DNA of 64,000 nt from contig CP064979.1 in NCBI GenBank assembly GCA_016699575.1, positions 2,294,001-2,358,000 of the forward strand, written 5' to 3'. This document shows, piece by piece, positions 7,406 through 15,165 of the stretch. A model generated the notes under the pieces. It had not been told where the DNA came from. It did no database searches and saw only the letters and a list, made by a program, of their open reading frames with translations. The DNA comes from Flavobacteriales bacterium (GTDB taxonomy: Bacteria; Bacteroidota; Bacteroidia; Flavobacteriales_F; PHOS-HE28). The first letter of the stretch is position 1; every line of letters starts with the position of its first letter. The position numbers and the translations under genes were made by a program.

Positions 7406-10400
7406 TCACACCACAATGTTCACGATGCGCTTGGGCACCACGATCACCTTTTTGGGCGGCTTGCCCTCCAGGCGTTGCTGCACCTCGGGGTTGGCCAGTA
7501 CGGCGGCTTCCACGCTCTTGGCGTCCAAAGCAATGGGGAACTCCAGTTGCAGGCGCGTTTTGCCGTTGAAGCTGATGGGGTAGCTGAAGCTGTCCTCCAC
7601 CAGGTGCTCGGCGCTCCACTGGGGCCATTTCGCCCCGGTCACGCTGTCGGTATGACCGAGTTTCTCCCAGAGCTCCTCGGCGATGTGCGGCGCGAAGGGT
7701 GCCAGTGCGATCACCAGCGGTTCCAGCACCGCGCGCTTGTTGCACTTGAGACTGCCCAGCTCGTTCACGGCGATCATGAACTGCGCCACGCTGGTGTTGA
7801 AGCTCATCTTCTCGATGTCCTCCGTCACCTTCTTCAGGGTGGCGTGCAGGATCTTCAGTTCGGGCTTGGTGGGGGCGTCGTCGGTTACGTGAAGTGGGTC
7901 GACCCCGTGGGTCGACGGTACGGGTGCATCCGAAGAAGATCCGGGGTGGAAGAGGTTCCAGAATTTGCGTAGGAAGCGGAAGGTGCCTTCGATGCCGTTG
8001 GTGTCCCATGGCTTGCTCTGCTCGATGGGGCCCAAGAACATCTCGTAGAGGCGGAGCGTGTCGGCGCCGTACTTCGAGATGATGTTGTCTGGGTTGACTA
8101 CGTTGAACTTCGACTTAGACATCTTCTCTACTTCTCGCTCGCAGATAAATGTCCCATCCTCTTCGGTCAATAGTTCGAATTGTTGCCCTGGCCGACTGTT
8201 CCGAAAAGCGGTAATGTCGAGTAGGTCATTAGCCCCCACATGGTCGACATAGACGTGAGCCTTATATCGAGCCGCAAAGGAGACAAACGATGTGGCGCGG
8301 TAATCTATGGATGAGTCGTGGCGAGCATAGATCTCAGCCAATGGACTGAAGTCTTTGGTCTCAATCATCCGATCATAGCGCCCCTTACTGATGTAAACCA
8401 GTGGCGATCCTCCCGGAGACAACCACTGTGTTCCATTAATAAACCAACTCATCACGCCAGTATGCAACGTGAACGCAGATACACCTTGTATCATCCCTTG
8501 GTTCACCAGCTTCTTCGCGGGCTCATCGAAGTTGATCCAGCCGCGGTCCTTCAGGAATTTGGTCCAGAAGCGGAAGTAGAGCAGGTGGCCGGTGGCGTGT
8601 TCGCTGCCGCCCACGTACAGGTCCACTTGCTGCCAGTAGTTGATGGCTTCCGGTGATGCGAAGCGGCCCTCGTTCTTCGGGTCCATATAGCGCAGGAAGT
8701 ACCAGCTGCTGCCGGCCCAACCGGGCATGGTGGTGGTCTCCAACCCCCACCCGGCCTCCCCCGGTGGGGGAGGAGGAATGCGTGCACCCTCGGGGCTCTT
8801 CGCTTTCCGGGGATCGAAGTGCCAGCTCTTCGCGCGTGCGAGCGGTGGCTCTCCGGTTTCCGTCGGCAGGAACTTGTCCACTTCCGGGAGCACCAACGGA
8901 AGTTCGCCTTCCGGCAAGGCGTACGGCACGCCGTCCTTGTAGTAGATGGGAATGGGTTCGCCCCAATAGCGCTGGCGACCGAAGGCGGCATCGCGCAGGC
9001 GGAAGTTGATGCGGCGCTCACCGGCTCCGAGCTTTTCCAGTTCATCGATCGCACGTGTGATCGCATCGGGCACTTTCAAGCCCTTCAGGAAACCCTCACT
9101 GCAGATCGTTGCGTCCTTGCGTTCGTCGGCCTCCTTGCTGATGTCGGCGCCTTCCGTCACCGCGATGATCGGCAGGCCGAAGTGCGTGGCGAAATTCCAG
9201 TCGCGCTGGTCACCGCCGGGCACGGCCATCACGGCGCCGGTGCCGTAACCGCCGAGCACGTAGTCGCCCACCCACACCGGTACTTCAGCGCCGGTGAACG
9301 GATGGATGCATGTCGCACCGGTGAACACGCCGCTCACCTTCTTCACGTCGGCCATGCGCTCACGTTCGCTGCGGTTCTTCGCTGCGCTGACGTAGGCCAT
9401 CACTTCCGCGCGACGGTCGGCGGATGTGATGCGCTCGACCAGCTCGTGCTCGGGTGCGAGCGTGACGAACGTGACGCCGAACAGCGTGTCGGGGCGGGTG
9501 GTGAAGACCTCGATGGCCTCACCCCGACCCTCTCCAGTGGAGAGGGGGTCTGCCTCACCCCTGCCCCTCTCCAGTGGAGAGGGGTCTGAGGTGGGAGGAA
9601 CGAACGCGCCGGCTTCGTATCGCAGTTCGGCGCGCTCCTCGAGCAACAGGCGAATGCGTTCAAGCACATTGTCAATGTTGCCGAGGACTTCGTCATTCGT
9701 GAAGCGGACGACCTTGAATCCATGACGCTCAAGTTGAAGCGTGCGTTCGGCATCTTCATCGTTACGCTCTTGGTGGCTGCCGCCATCAACTTCAACCACG
9801 AGCTGCTTCGGCAAACAAGCGAAGTCAACGATGTAGTTCTCCACAACATGTTGCCGGCGGAACTTCGCACCAAGTGAACTGCCACGCAACGCTTGCCAAA
9901 GCGCATCTTCGGCCAGCGTGGGCTCTGAACGCATTCGACGCGCATTGTTCGCCAGGGACTTGTAGTTGGTCCGATCAGCAGTGTGGAAACGCAGGTCGGT
10001 CTTGTCGCCCTCGACACTTGCACTGGTCTGATCGCTTGCAAGCATTTCACCCTCTCCTTTGGAGAGGGCAGGGTGAGGCCGCATTTCACCCTCTCCACTG
10101 GAGAGGGCCGGGGTGAGGCGAAACCGCACAAGCGCCCCTTCGCTCTTTCCGATCCAGTTGCGCTGCGCTTCCTTGATGCTCTCGCTCCAGTCGAGCGTGT
10201 CAAGCCCGTCGAGCAGGCGCTGGGCGAAGGCCGTGATGCGCATGCTCCATTGCGGCATGCGTTTGCGCTCCACGGGGTGACCGCCGCGCTCGCTCACACC
10301 GTCCTTCACCTCGTCGTTGGCGAGTACGGTGCCCAGCGCGGGGCACCAGTTCACCCATGCTTCACCGAGGTAGGCCAGGCGGAAGCGCATGAGGATTCCG

Positions 10401-11008
10401 CGCTGCGTCTTCTCGTCGAACTGCTTCCATTGCGCAGCGGTGAAGGCGGCCAACGGTTCATCCTCTTCGTTGCCGGTGATGGCGCATTCGTCCGCACCGT
10501 TCCAGCCTTGCTGTTCGAAGCGCGCGATCATGTCCGCGATCGGTCGCGACTTGTCCTGCGCGTGGTCGTACCAGCTGTCGAAGAGCTGCAGGAAGATCCA
10601 CTGCGTCCACTTGTAGAAGTCGGGGTTGCTCGTGCGCACTTCACGGTCCCAATCGAAGCTGAAGCCGATGTTGTCGAGCTGTTCGCGGTAGCGCGTGATG
10701 TTGACTTCCGTGGTCTTCGCCGGGTGCTGGCCTGTCTGGATCGCGTACTGCTCGGCCGGCAGCCCAAAGCTGTCGTAGCCCATGGGGTGCAGCACATTGA
10801 AGCCGCTGTGCCGCTTGTACCGCGAAACGATATCGCTGGCGATGTAGCCGAGCGGGTGCCCCACGTGCAAGCCCGCGCCGCTGGGGTAGGGGAACATGTC
10901 CAGCACGTAGTACTTGGGCTTGGAGGAATCGTTCTCCACGCGGTAGGTGCCGCGCTTGCGCCATTCTTCACGCCACTTCTTCTCGATGTCCTTGTGCTCG
11001 TAGCCCAT
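7406..11008 (-). CDS. leuS: leucyl-tRNA synthetase with in-frame DUF559 insertion
   Basis: Class I synthetase charging tRNA-Leu in the cytoplasm. Start chosen at MGYEHKDIEKKWREEW; the preceding 33 codons read through promoter sequence. Signature HVGH follows PYPSGAGL near residue 50, the threonine-rich editing motif TTRPDTLFG follows at ~500, GDQRD lies in the editing domain, and KMSKS is at 962-966. At ~1,200 residues it is about 250-300 longer than usual. The excess is mainly a ~200-residue insertion (about 297-497), just before the editing motif in the CP1 domain, that encodes a DUF559 nuclease-like domain flanked by repeat-encoded GEG-rich linkers. A second, short repeat-encoded insertion (IPPPPPGEAGWG) lies near 744-755. 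All catalytic signatures are present, so the enzyme is probably still active. Confidence 0.93.
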   Translation of the reverse strand: MGYEHKDIEKKWREEWRKRGTYRVENDSSKPKYYVLDMFPYPSGAGLHVGHPLGYIASDIVSRYKRHSGFNVLHPMGYDSFGLPAEQYAIQTGQHPAKTTEVNITRYREQLDNIGFSFDWDREVRTSNPDFYKWTQWIFLQLFDSWYDHAQDKSRPIADMIARFEQQGWNGADECAITGNEEDEPLAAFTAAQWKQFDEKTQRGILMRFRLAYLGEAWVNWCPALGTVLANDEVKDGVSERGGHPVERKRMPQWSMRITAFAQRLLDGLDTLDWSESIKEAQRNWIGKSEGALVRFRLTPALSSGEGEMRPHPALSKGEGEMLASDQTSASVEGDKTDLRFHTADRTNYKSLANNARRMRSEPTLAEDALWQALRGSSLGAKFRRQHVVENYIVDFACLPKQLVVEVDGGSHQERNDEDAERTLQLERHGFKVVRFTNDEVLGNIDNVLERIRLLLEERAELRYEAGAFVPPTSDPSPLERGRGEADPLSTGEGRGEAIEVFTTRPDTLFGVTFVTLAPEHELVERITSADRRAEVMAYVSAAKNRSERERMADVKKVSGVFTGATCIHPFTGAEVPVWVGDYVLGGYGTGAVMAVPGGDQRDWNFATHFGLPIIAVTEGADISKEADERKDATICSEGFLKGLKVPDAITRAIDELEKLGAGERRINFRLRDAAFGRQRYWGEPIPIYYKDGVPYALPEGELPLVLPEVDKFLPTETGEPPLARAKSWHFDPRKAKSPEGARIPPPPPGEAGWGLETTTMPGWAGSSWYFLRYMDPKNEGRFASPEAINYWQQVDLYVGGSEHATGHLLYFRFWTKFLKDRGWINFDEPAKKLVNQGMIQGVSAFTLHTGVMSWFINGTQWLSPGGSPLVYISKGRYDRMIETKDFSPLAEIYARHDSSIDYRATSFVSFAARYKAHVYVDHVGANDLLDITAFRNSRPGQQFELLTEEDGTFICEREVEKMSKSKFNVVNPDNIISKYGADTLRLYEMFLGPIEQSKPWDTNGIEGTFRFLRKFWNLFHPGSSSDAPVPSTHGVDPLHVTDDAPTKPELKILHATLKKVTEDIEKMSFNTSVAQFMIAVNELGSLKCNKRAVLEPLVIALAPFAPHIAEELWEKLGHTDSVTGAKWPQWSAEHLVEDSFSYPISFNGKTRLQLEFPIALDAKSVEAAVLANPEVQQRLEGKPPKKVIVVPKRIVNIVV
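8744..8776. repeat. second palindrome inserted in frame in leuS
   Basis: CCTCCCCC-GGT-GGGGGAGG hairpin (8756-8774) preceded by CCCCCACCCGG. It encodes PPPPPGEAGWG between LARAKSWHF and the conserved TMPGWAGSSWYFLRY of LeuRS, a place where related synthetases have a short loop. Similar in style to, but different in sequence from, the CTCACCCC palindromes. Confidence 0.65.
9519..9548. repeat. CTCACCCC palindrome, left outer copy
   Basis: Outer repeat at the 3' side of leuS within the insertion: CTCACCCC followed by CCCTCTCC-AGT-GGAGAGGG, an 8-bp-stem hairpin. It matches the reverse complement of the copy at 10089-10117 at 28 of 29 positions. Confidence 0.85.
9555..9585. repeat. CTCACCCC palindrome, left inner copy
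   Basis: Second tandem copy in the same orientation as 9519-9548, with the same CTCTCC-AGT-GGAGAG core. Confidence 0.85.
9613..9968 (-). other. DUF559 nuclease-like domain inside LeuRS
   Basis: About 118 residues (LeuRS residues ~347-465) match the DUF559 pattern: helical start RRMRSEPTLAEDALWQALR, then F-R-Q, then YIVDFACLPKQLVVEVDGGSH and a late GFKVVRFTNDEV segment. The Asp of VDF and the Glu of VEVDG correspond to the acidic residues of the Vsr/PD-(D/E)XK fold, so DNA cleavage is plausible. The domain shares the leuS frame and has no obvious start codon of its own at its boundary. Confidence 0.85.
10050..10077. repeat. CTCACCCC palindrome, right inner copy (inverted)
   Basis: CCCTCTCC-TTT-GGAGAGGG followed by GGGTGAG, inverted relative to the left-end copies. 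Confidence 0.85.
10089..10117. repeat. CTCACCCC palindrome, right outer copy (inverted)
   Basis: CCCTCTCC-ACT-GGAGAGGG followed by GGGGTGAG; the terminal inverted repeat partner of 9519-9548. Confidence 0.85.
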
Positions 11009-11026
11009 GTCCGTTGCTGAAGTGGG

Positions 11027-11034
11027 CGAAAGTA
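11027..11034 (-). promoter_or_regulatory. TAnnTTCG promoter-like box of leuS
   Basis: TACTTTCG on the minus strand, about 18 bases upstream of the chosen leuS ATG; supports that start rather than the longer open frame. Confidence 0.4.
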
Positions 11035-11120
11035 CTGGCCGCCGCCGCAGTGGCTCGGCTACTGACATAGGGCAACTGACAACCCGACCGCGGTACCTGC
11101 GGTTCACCTTTCACCGGGGA

Positions 11121-11128
11121 TAGTTTCG
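11121..11128 (+). promoter_or_regulatory. TAnnTTCG promoter-like box of ftsX
   Basis: TAGTTTCG 9 bases upstream of the ftsX ATG, divergent from the leuS box about 90 bases away. Confidence 0.4.
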
Positions 11129-11137
11129 CCCCGATCA

Positions 11138-12019
11138 ATGGGTATCGACCGCACCTTGAAAGCCCGCGCCCGCAGCAGCAGTGTGGGTACCACCTTGGGC
11201 ATCATGCTCACCCTCTTCATGCTGGGAGCGTTGGGCCTCTTCATGCTGAGCGCGAAGGGGGTGGAGACCTACCTCAAGGAGCAGGTGGTGGTGCAGCTCT
11301 TCCCGAAGACGGCCTTGAAGGAAAGCCAGATGATGCAGCTGCGGAAGGAACTGGACACCGAGCCCTACACGGCTTCCACGGAACTGATCAATGCCGAAGA
11401 AGCCGCGGAGCAAGCGAAGGAGGACCTGGGCGAAGACTTCCTGGCGGTGCTGGGCGGTACCAGTCCGATACCGGCGAACATCCAACTGCGCATCGCATCG
11501 CAGTATGCCCGGCCCGACAGTATGAAGTGGATCGTGGAGCACCTGCGCAACGATGATCGGTTGCAGGATGTGGCCTACAACAGCATGACGGTGGACAACA
11601 TGGAGCAATTGGTGAAGAAGGCATGGCTGGTCTTGGGTTTGGGATGCGTGGTGCTGCTCCTGGTGGCCATCGCGCTCATCAACAACACCATCCGCCTGGC
11701 GGTGTACAGCCAGCGCATGCTCATCCGCACCATGCACCTCGTGGGGGCCACGGGTTGGTTCATCAAGCGGCCCTTCATACGGCAGAGCGTGGTGCAGGCG
11801 GTGGTCGCATCGATACTGGCCGTGGGGCTGCTGGTGGGTTGCATGCAGTTGCTGTTCACCTACGTGGCCCCGGACCTGCGGGTGCTCATCGACGTGGAGA
11901 TCATGGCCTTGACCTTCGCTGGGGTGCTGGTTCTGGGGCTGCTCATCGCCCTAGTGAGCACCTGGTTCGCCGTGCGCCGCTACATTCGCATGGATCTTGA
12001 CGAGCTCCACTGGAGCTGA
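11138..12019 (+). CDS. ftsX: cell division protein FtsX
   Basis: A 293-residue inner-membrane protein with the FtsX layout: cytoplasmic N-terminus, first helix (TLGIMLTLFMLGALGLFML), an extracytoplasmic domain of ~140 residues, then three helices (VLGLGCVVLLLVAIALINN onwards) and a short C-terminal tail. The conserved segment NNTIRLAVYSQRMLIRTMHLVGAT is typical. FtsX partners with the ATPase FtsE to couple divisome activity to peptidoglycan hydrolases; ftsE is not in this window. Followed closely by a DUF3098 gene and uppP, an order seen in Bacteroidota. Confidence 0.93.
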   Translation: MGIDRTLKARARSSSVGTTLGIMLTLFMLGALGLFMLSAKGVETYLKEQVVVQLFPKTALKESQMMQLRKELDTEPYTASTELINAEEAAEQAKEDLGEDFLAVLGGTSPIPANIQLRIASQYARPDSMKWIVEHLRNDDRLQDVAYNSMTVDNMEQLVKKAWLVLGLGCVVLLLVAIALINNTIRLAVYSQRMLIRTMHLVGATGWFIKRPFIRQSVVQAVVASILAVGLLVGCMQLLFTYVAPDLRVLIDVEIMALTFAGVLVLGLLIALVSTWFAVRRYIRMDLDELHWS

Positions 12020-12031
12020 GAACACGCTGCC

Positions 12032-12271
12032 ATGTCCGAACAGAACACGAACGAGCTCCCCTTCACGCGCACCAACTACACGCTGCTGCTCATCGGCATC
12101 GGCATCGTTTTCCTGGGCTACATCCTCATGGCCGGTGGCGGCAGCGGCGACCCGAACGTGTTCAATGCGGACGAGATCTTCCACCCGCGGCGCATCACCG
12201 TGGCGCCCATTGTGGCCATGATGGGCTACCTCTTCTGCGTGTACGCCATCCTGAAGAAGCCCAAGGCCTGA
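12032..12271 (+). CDS. DUF3098 family small membrane protein
   Basis: 79 residues with two hydrophobic helices (TLLLIGIGIVFLGYILMAG and VAPIVAMMGYLFCVYAIL) around a short loop GSGDPNVFNADEIFHPRRI, the DUF3098 pattern. It sits 12 bases after ftsX and before uppP, consistent with an envelope role. Function unknown. Confidence 0.85.
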   Translation: MSEQNTNELPFTRTNYTLLLIGIGIVFLGYILMAGGGSGDPNVFNADEIFHPRRITVAPIVAMMGYLFCVYAILKKPKA

Positions 12272-12277
12272 AGTGCT

Positions 12278-12332
12278 AAGTGGAAGGTGCAAGGTTGAAA
12301 GTGCAGCAGCACGGACCTTGCACCTTCCACTT
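12278..12332. repeat. intergenic word-repeat hairpin (AAGGTGGAAGGTGCAA type)
   Basis: A perfect 18-base inverted repeat (12278-12295 with 12315-12332) of AAGTGGAAGGTGCAAGGT, with further related words (TGAAAGTGCA, GCACTTTCC) on both sides, filling the gap between the DUF3098 gene and uppP. The genes run in the same direction, so it would form a strong hairpin in an operon transcript. Confidence 0.7.
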
Positions 12333-12361
12333 TCCACCCTGCACTTTCCCCCTGAAGTCGA

Positions 12362-13153
12362 ATGACCGTTCTTGAAGCCATCGTCCTGGCCATCATCGAG
12401 GGGCTCACGGAGTTCCTGCCGGTGAGCAGCACCGGGCACATGATCATCGGCAGCACCATCATGGGCATTGCGGCCGATGACTTCGTGAAGCTGTTCACGG
12501 TGGCCATCCAGTTCGGGGCCATCCTCAGCGTGGTGGTGCTCTATTGGCGCAGGTTCTTCGAGAGCTTCACGATCTATCCGTTGCTTTTTGTGGGCTTCAT
12601 CCCTGCTGCCATCGCCGGTCTGCTCTTCAAGAGCCACATCGATGAGCTGCTGGAACACGTAGAGATCGTTGGCCTCATGCTGCTGCTCGGTGGGATCTTC
12701 TTCCTCTTCATCGAGCGCATCTTCCCCGCCAGCGGCACGGAAGAGAAACCGATGACCTGGAAGAACGCTTTTGTGGTGGGTTGTTTCCAGTGCATTGCCA
12801 TGGTGCCGGGCGTGAGCCGCAGTGCCGCGACCATCGTCGGTGGTCTCAGCCAGAGGCTCTCGCGCAAGCAGGCGGCCGAGTTCAGCTTTTTCCTGGCCGT
12901 GCCCACCATGTTCGCTGCCACCGCCAAAAGCATGTGGGATTACATCGATGATGGCGGGGCCTTCACCACCGAGCATTGGAAGCTCTTCGGGGTCGGCAAT
13001 CTGGTGGCCTTCGTGGTGGCCATCCTCGCCATCCGGGGCTTCGTTGGCTTCCTTACGAAGCACGGCTTCGGCATTTTCGGGTGGTACCGCATCGTGGTCG
13101 GTGGTGTCATCCTCGTCCTGTGGGCGATGGGGGTTGATATGAGCATTGTCTGA
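12362..13153 (+). CDS. uppP: undecaprenyl-diphosphate phosphatase
   Basis: A 263-residue polytopic membrane enzyme that dephosphorylates undecaprenyl diphosphate to recycle the lipid carrier for peptidoglycan and surface glycans; classically linked to bacitracin resistance. The first family motif spans residues 13-26 (EGLTEFLPVSSTGH, catalytic Glu and His). The second, PGVSRSAAT, is near 149-157 with the conserved Arg. Length is typical of BacA/UppP. Confidence 0.95.
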   Translation: MTVLEAIVLAIIEGLTEFLPVSSTGHMIIGSTIMGIAADDFVKLFTVAIQFGAILSVVVLYWRRFFESFTIYPLLFVGFIPAAIAGLLFKSHIDELLEHVEIVGLMLLLGGIFFLFIERIFPASGTEEKPMTWKNAFVVGCFQCIAMVPGVSRSAATIVGGLSQRLSRKQAAEFSFFLAVPTMFAATAKSMWDYIDDGGAFTTEHWKLFGVGNLVAFVVAILAIRGFVGFLTKHGFGIFGWYRIVVGGVILVLWAMGVDMSIV

Positions 13154-13154
13154 C

Positions 13155-13185
13155 CTCACCCCGGCACCTCTCCCAAGGAGAGGGG
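13155..13185. repeat. lone CTCACCCC palindrome between uppP and truB
   Basis: CTCACCCCGGC followed by a CCTCTCC-CAA-GGAGAGG hairpin, closely matching the units that bound the DUF559 insertion in leuS. Here it is intergenic and without a DUF559 gene, beginning 2 bases after the uppP stop, so it may double as a terminator. Confidence 0.8.
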
Positions 13186-13198
13186 AATAGATCCTACG

Positions 13199-13996
13199 AT
13201 GTCCCAAGTTCATCCTTCCCTCAGCGATACGGACAACGGCGGTCTGCTGCTGGTGGACAAGCCCGTGGGGTGGAGCAGCTTCGATGTGGTGAAGAAGCTG
13301 CGGGGCGCCTTCCGCAGTGTGCTGGGGCACCGCGTGAAGGTGGGCCACGGGGGCACTCTTGACCCATTGGCGAGCGGCCTGTTGCTGATCGGCTTCGGCA
13401 AGTGGACGAAGCAGTTGGAGCGCTTGGCCGGGGAGGACAAGTCGTACGAGGCCACCGTGCGCTTGGGAGCGACCACCCTGAGCTACGACGCCGAAACGCC
13501 CGTGAGGCGCGAGGCACATTGGCAGCACCTGACCGAGGAAGAGATCCGATCGGCGGTGGCGTCGTTCCAGGGGGAATTCATGCAACGCCCGCCCGCCTTC
13601 AGTGCCAAGCATGTAGGGGGCGAGCGGGCCTACTTCCTGGCGCGGGCTGCGGGCAACCTGGTGCACGGTCGCCACCGCCACCACGAGGGCCCGGCCTTGC
13701 AGCGCGATCCCGGCATCGGCGAAGGGGAGGAACTCCTGCTGGACCCCTTGCCCGTGGTGGTGCACAGCATCGCCACGCTGGGGGTTGACGGCCGGGATGT
13801 GCGCATCAGCGTGGCGTGCGGCAAGGGGACCTACATCCGCTCGCTGGCCCATGATATCGGCCAGAAGCTGGGTTGCGGTGCCCATCTGGTGGCCCTTCGC
13901 CGCACGGGCAGCGGGGCCTGTTCCGTGGCCGATGCATTGCCGCCGGAGCGTTGGAGCGAGGAGCTTGACAGGCTACGGAATGTCACTTCGAGCTGA
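13199..13996 (+). CDS. truB: tRNA pseudouridine(55) synthase
   Basis: Makes pseudouridine 55 in the T-loop of tRNAs. 265 residues. The catalytic motif GHGGTLDPLASGLL carries Asp55, preceded by LLVDKPVGWSSFDVV. The C-terminal CGKGTYIRSLAHDIG motif is present. Between LARAAGN and LPVVVHSI (about residues 150-180) there is extra His/Gly-rich sequence (VHGRHRHHEGPALQRDPG) that is longer than usual for bacterial TruB; the frame is otherwise intact. Confidence 0.94.
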   Translation: MSQVHPSLSDTDNGGLLLVDKPVGWSSFDVVKKLRGAFRSVLGHRVKVGHGGTLDPLASGLLLIGFGKWTKQLERLAGEDKSYEATVRLGATTLSYDAETPVRREAHWQHLTEEEIRSAVASFQGEFMQRPPAFSAKHVGGERAYFLARAAGNLVHGRHRHHEGPALQRDPGIGEGEELLLDPLPVVVHSIATLGVDGRDVRISVACGKGTYIRSLAHDIGQKLGCGAHLVALRRTGSGACSVADALPPERWSEELDRLRNVTSS

Positions 13997-14066
13997 GCCG
14001 AGAAGGGGCATTTTCGGCCTGAAACCCACGTCCACCAAGCGTTTCGGGCGCCCTAGGTTGGCGACC

Positions 14067-14074
14067 TATCTTCG
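14067..14074 (+). promoter_or_regulatory. TAnnTTCG promoter-like box of queA
   Basis: TATCTTCG 41 bases upstream of the queA ATG. Confidence 0.35.
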
Positions 14075-14115
14075 CCGCCCCCTAAAAAATCAGGGCCTGT
14101 AAGCCCCGTACCCCG

Positions 14116-15165
14116 ATGAAGCTCCAAGCATTCAAGTTCGACGTCCCAAAGGAACAGATCGCTCTCTACCCCACCAAGGACCGCGACGGCGCCCGCATGA
14201 TGGTGCTGCACCGCAAAGACGGGAAGATCGAGCACAAGAAGTTCAAGGACATCATGAACTACTTCGATGAAGGCGACACCTTCATCCTGAACGACACCAA
14301 GGTGTTCCCCGCGCGCATGTGGGGCAATAAAGAGAAGACCGGCGCCAAGATCGAGGTGTTCATGCTGCGCGAGCTGAACCGCGACAGCCTGCTGTGGGAC
14401 GTGCTGGTGGACCCCGCCCGCAAGATCCGCATCGGCAACAAGCTCTACTTCGGCAAGAACGACGAGCTGGTGGCCGAGGTCATCGACAACACCACCAGCC
14501 GCGGCCGCACGCTCCGTTTCCTGTTCGATGGCAGCTACGAAGAGTTCAAGCGCCAGATCACCGAGATGGGCGAGACCCCATTGCCGCGCTACATCAAGCG
14601 GGAGACGGAGGAGAGCGATGCCGAGCGTTACCAGACCATCTACGCGCGCCACGAAGGCGCCGTGGCCGCTCCCACCGCTGGCCTGCACTTCAGCCGCGAG
14701 CTGATGAAGCGCATGGAACTGAAGGGCATCCACTTCGCCAACATCACGCTGCACGTTGGCTTGGGCACCTTCCGCCCCGTGGAGGTGGAGGACCTCACCA
14801 AGCACAAGATGGACAGCGAGCAGGTGATCATCCCCCAGGAAGCCTGCGACGTCATCAACCAGAGCAAGGCGCGCAAGAAGCACGTGTGCGCGGTGGGCAC
14901 CACCACCATGCGCGGCATCGAGAGCAGCGTGAGCACGGAGAACCGCATCAAGTCGTACAACGGGTGGACGAACAAGTTCATCTTCCCGCCCTACGAGTTC
15001 AGCATCGCCGACCGCATGCTCACCAACTTCCACATGCCCGAGAGCACGCTGCTGATGATGGTGGCCGCCTTCGGAGGCTACGACCATGTGTGGAACGCCT
15101 ACAAGGTGGCACTGAAGGAGAAGTACCGCTTCTTCTCGTACGGTGATGCCATGCTGATCATTTGA
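14116..15165 (+). CDS. queA: S-adenosylmethionine:tRNA ribosyltransferase-isomerase
   Basis: Transfers and isomerises the ribosyl group of SAM onto preQ1-modified tRNA to form epoxyqueuosine. 349 residues, full length. Recognisable family stretches: FKFDVPKEQIALYP at the start, RMMVLHRKDGKIEH-like second strand, FILNDTKVFPARMWG, VAAPTAGLHFS, LHVGLGTFRPV, and FHMPESTLLMMVAAFGG near the end. Sits among tRNA-modification and isoprenoid genes with its own promoter-like box. Confidence 0.95.
   Translation: MKLQAFKFDVPKEQIALYPTKDRDGARMMVLHRKDGKIEHKKFKDIMNYFDEGDTFILNDTKVFPARMWGNKEKTGAKIEVFMLRELNRDSLLWDVLVDPARKIRIGNKLYFGKNDELVAEVIDNTTSRGRTLRFLFDGSYEEFKRQITEMGETPLPRYIKRETEESDAERYQTIYARHEGAVAAPTAGLHFSRELMKRMELKGIHFANITLHVGLGTFRPVEVEDLTKHKMDSEQVIIPQEACDVINQSKARKKHVCAVGTTTMRGIESSVSTENRIKSYNGWTNKFIFPPYEFSIADRMLTNFHMPESTLLMMVAAFGGYDHVWNAYKVALKEKYRFFSYGDAMLII

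Larger units (their letters stand above)
9517..10119. mobile_element. palindrome-bounded DUF559 element inserted in leuS
   Basis: A 603-base segment, an exact multiple of three, interrupts the leuS editing domain without breaking its frame. Each end carries two tandem copies of a CTCACCCC-nn-CCCTCTCC/GGAGAGGG palindrome. The two left copies point inward in one orientation and the two right copies in the other, so the outer units form terminal inverted repeats identical at 28 of 29 bases plus a shared GC outside. The interior encodes a DUF559 domain in the same frame and strand as leuS. No longer target duplication was found. The organisation looks like a small mobile or homing element. Confidence 0.75.

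Noticed and set aside
7189..7416. N-terminal extension of the DUF3108 protein
   Set aside because: The 76 extra codons translate the hairpin repeat between genes and precede a good signal-peptide start at 7188.
9555..10077. Intein in LeuRS
   Set aside because: No intein splice motifs (N-terminal Cys/Ser block, C-terminal HN) at the borders; the ends encode repeat-derived GEG-rich linkers instead.
9400..10203. Separate 267-codon minus-strand gene overlapping the leuS insertion
   Set aside because: It is in a different frame from the DUF559 domain, and its protein shows no domain; the DUF559 sequence reads only in the leuS frame.
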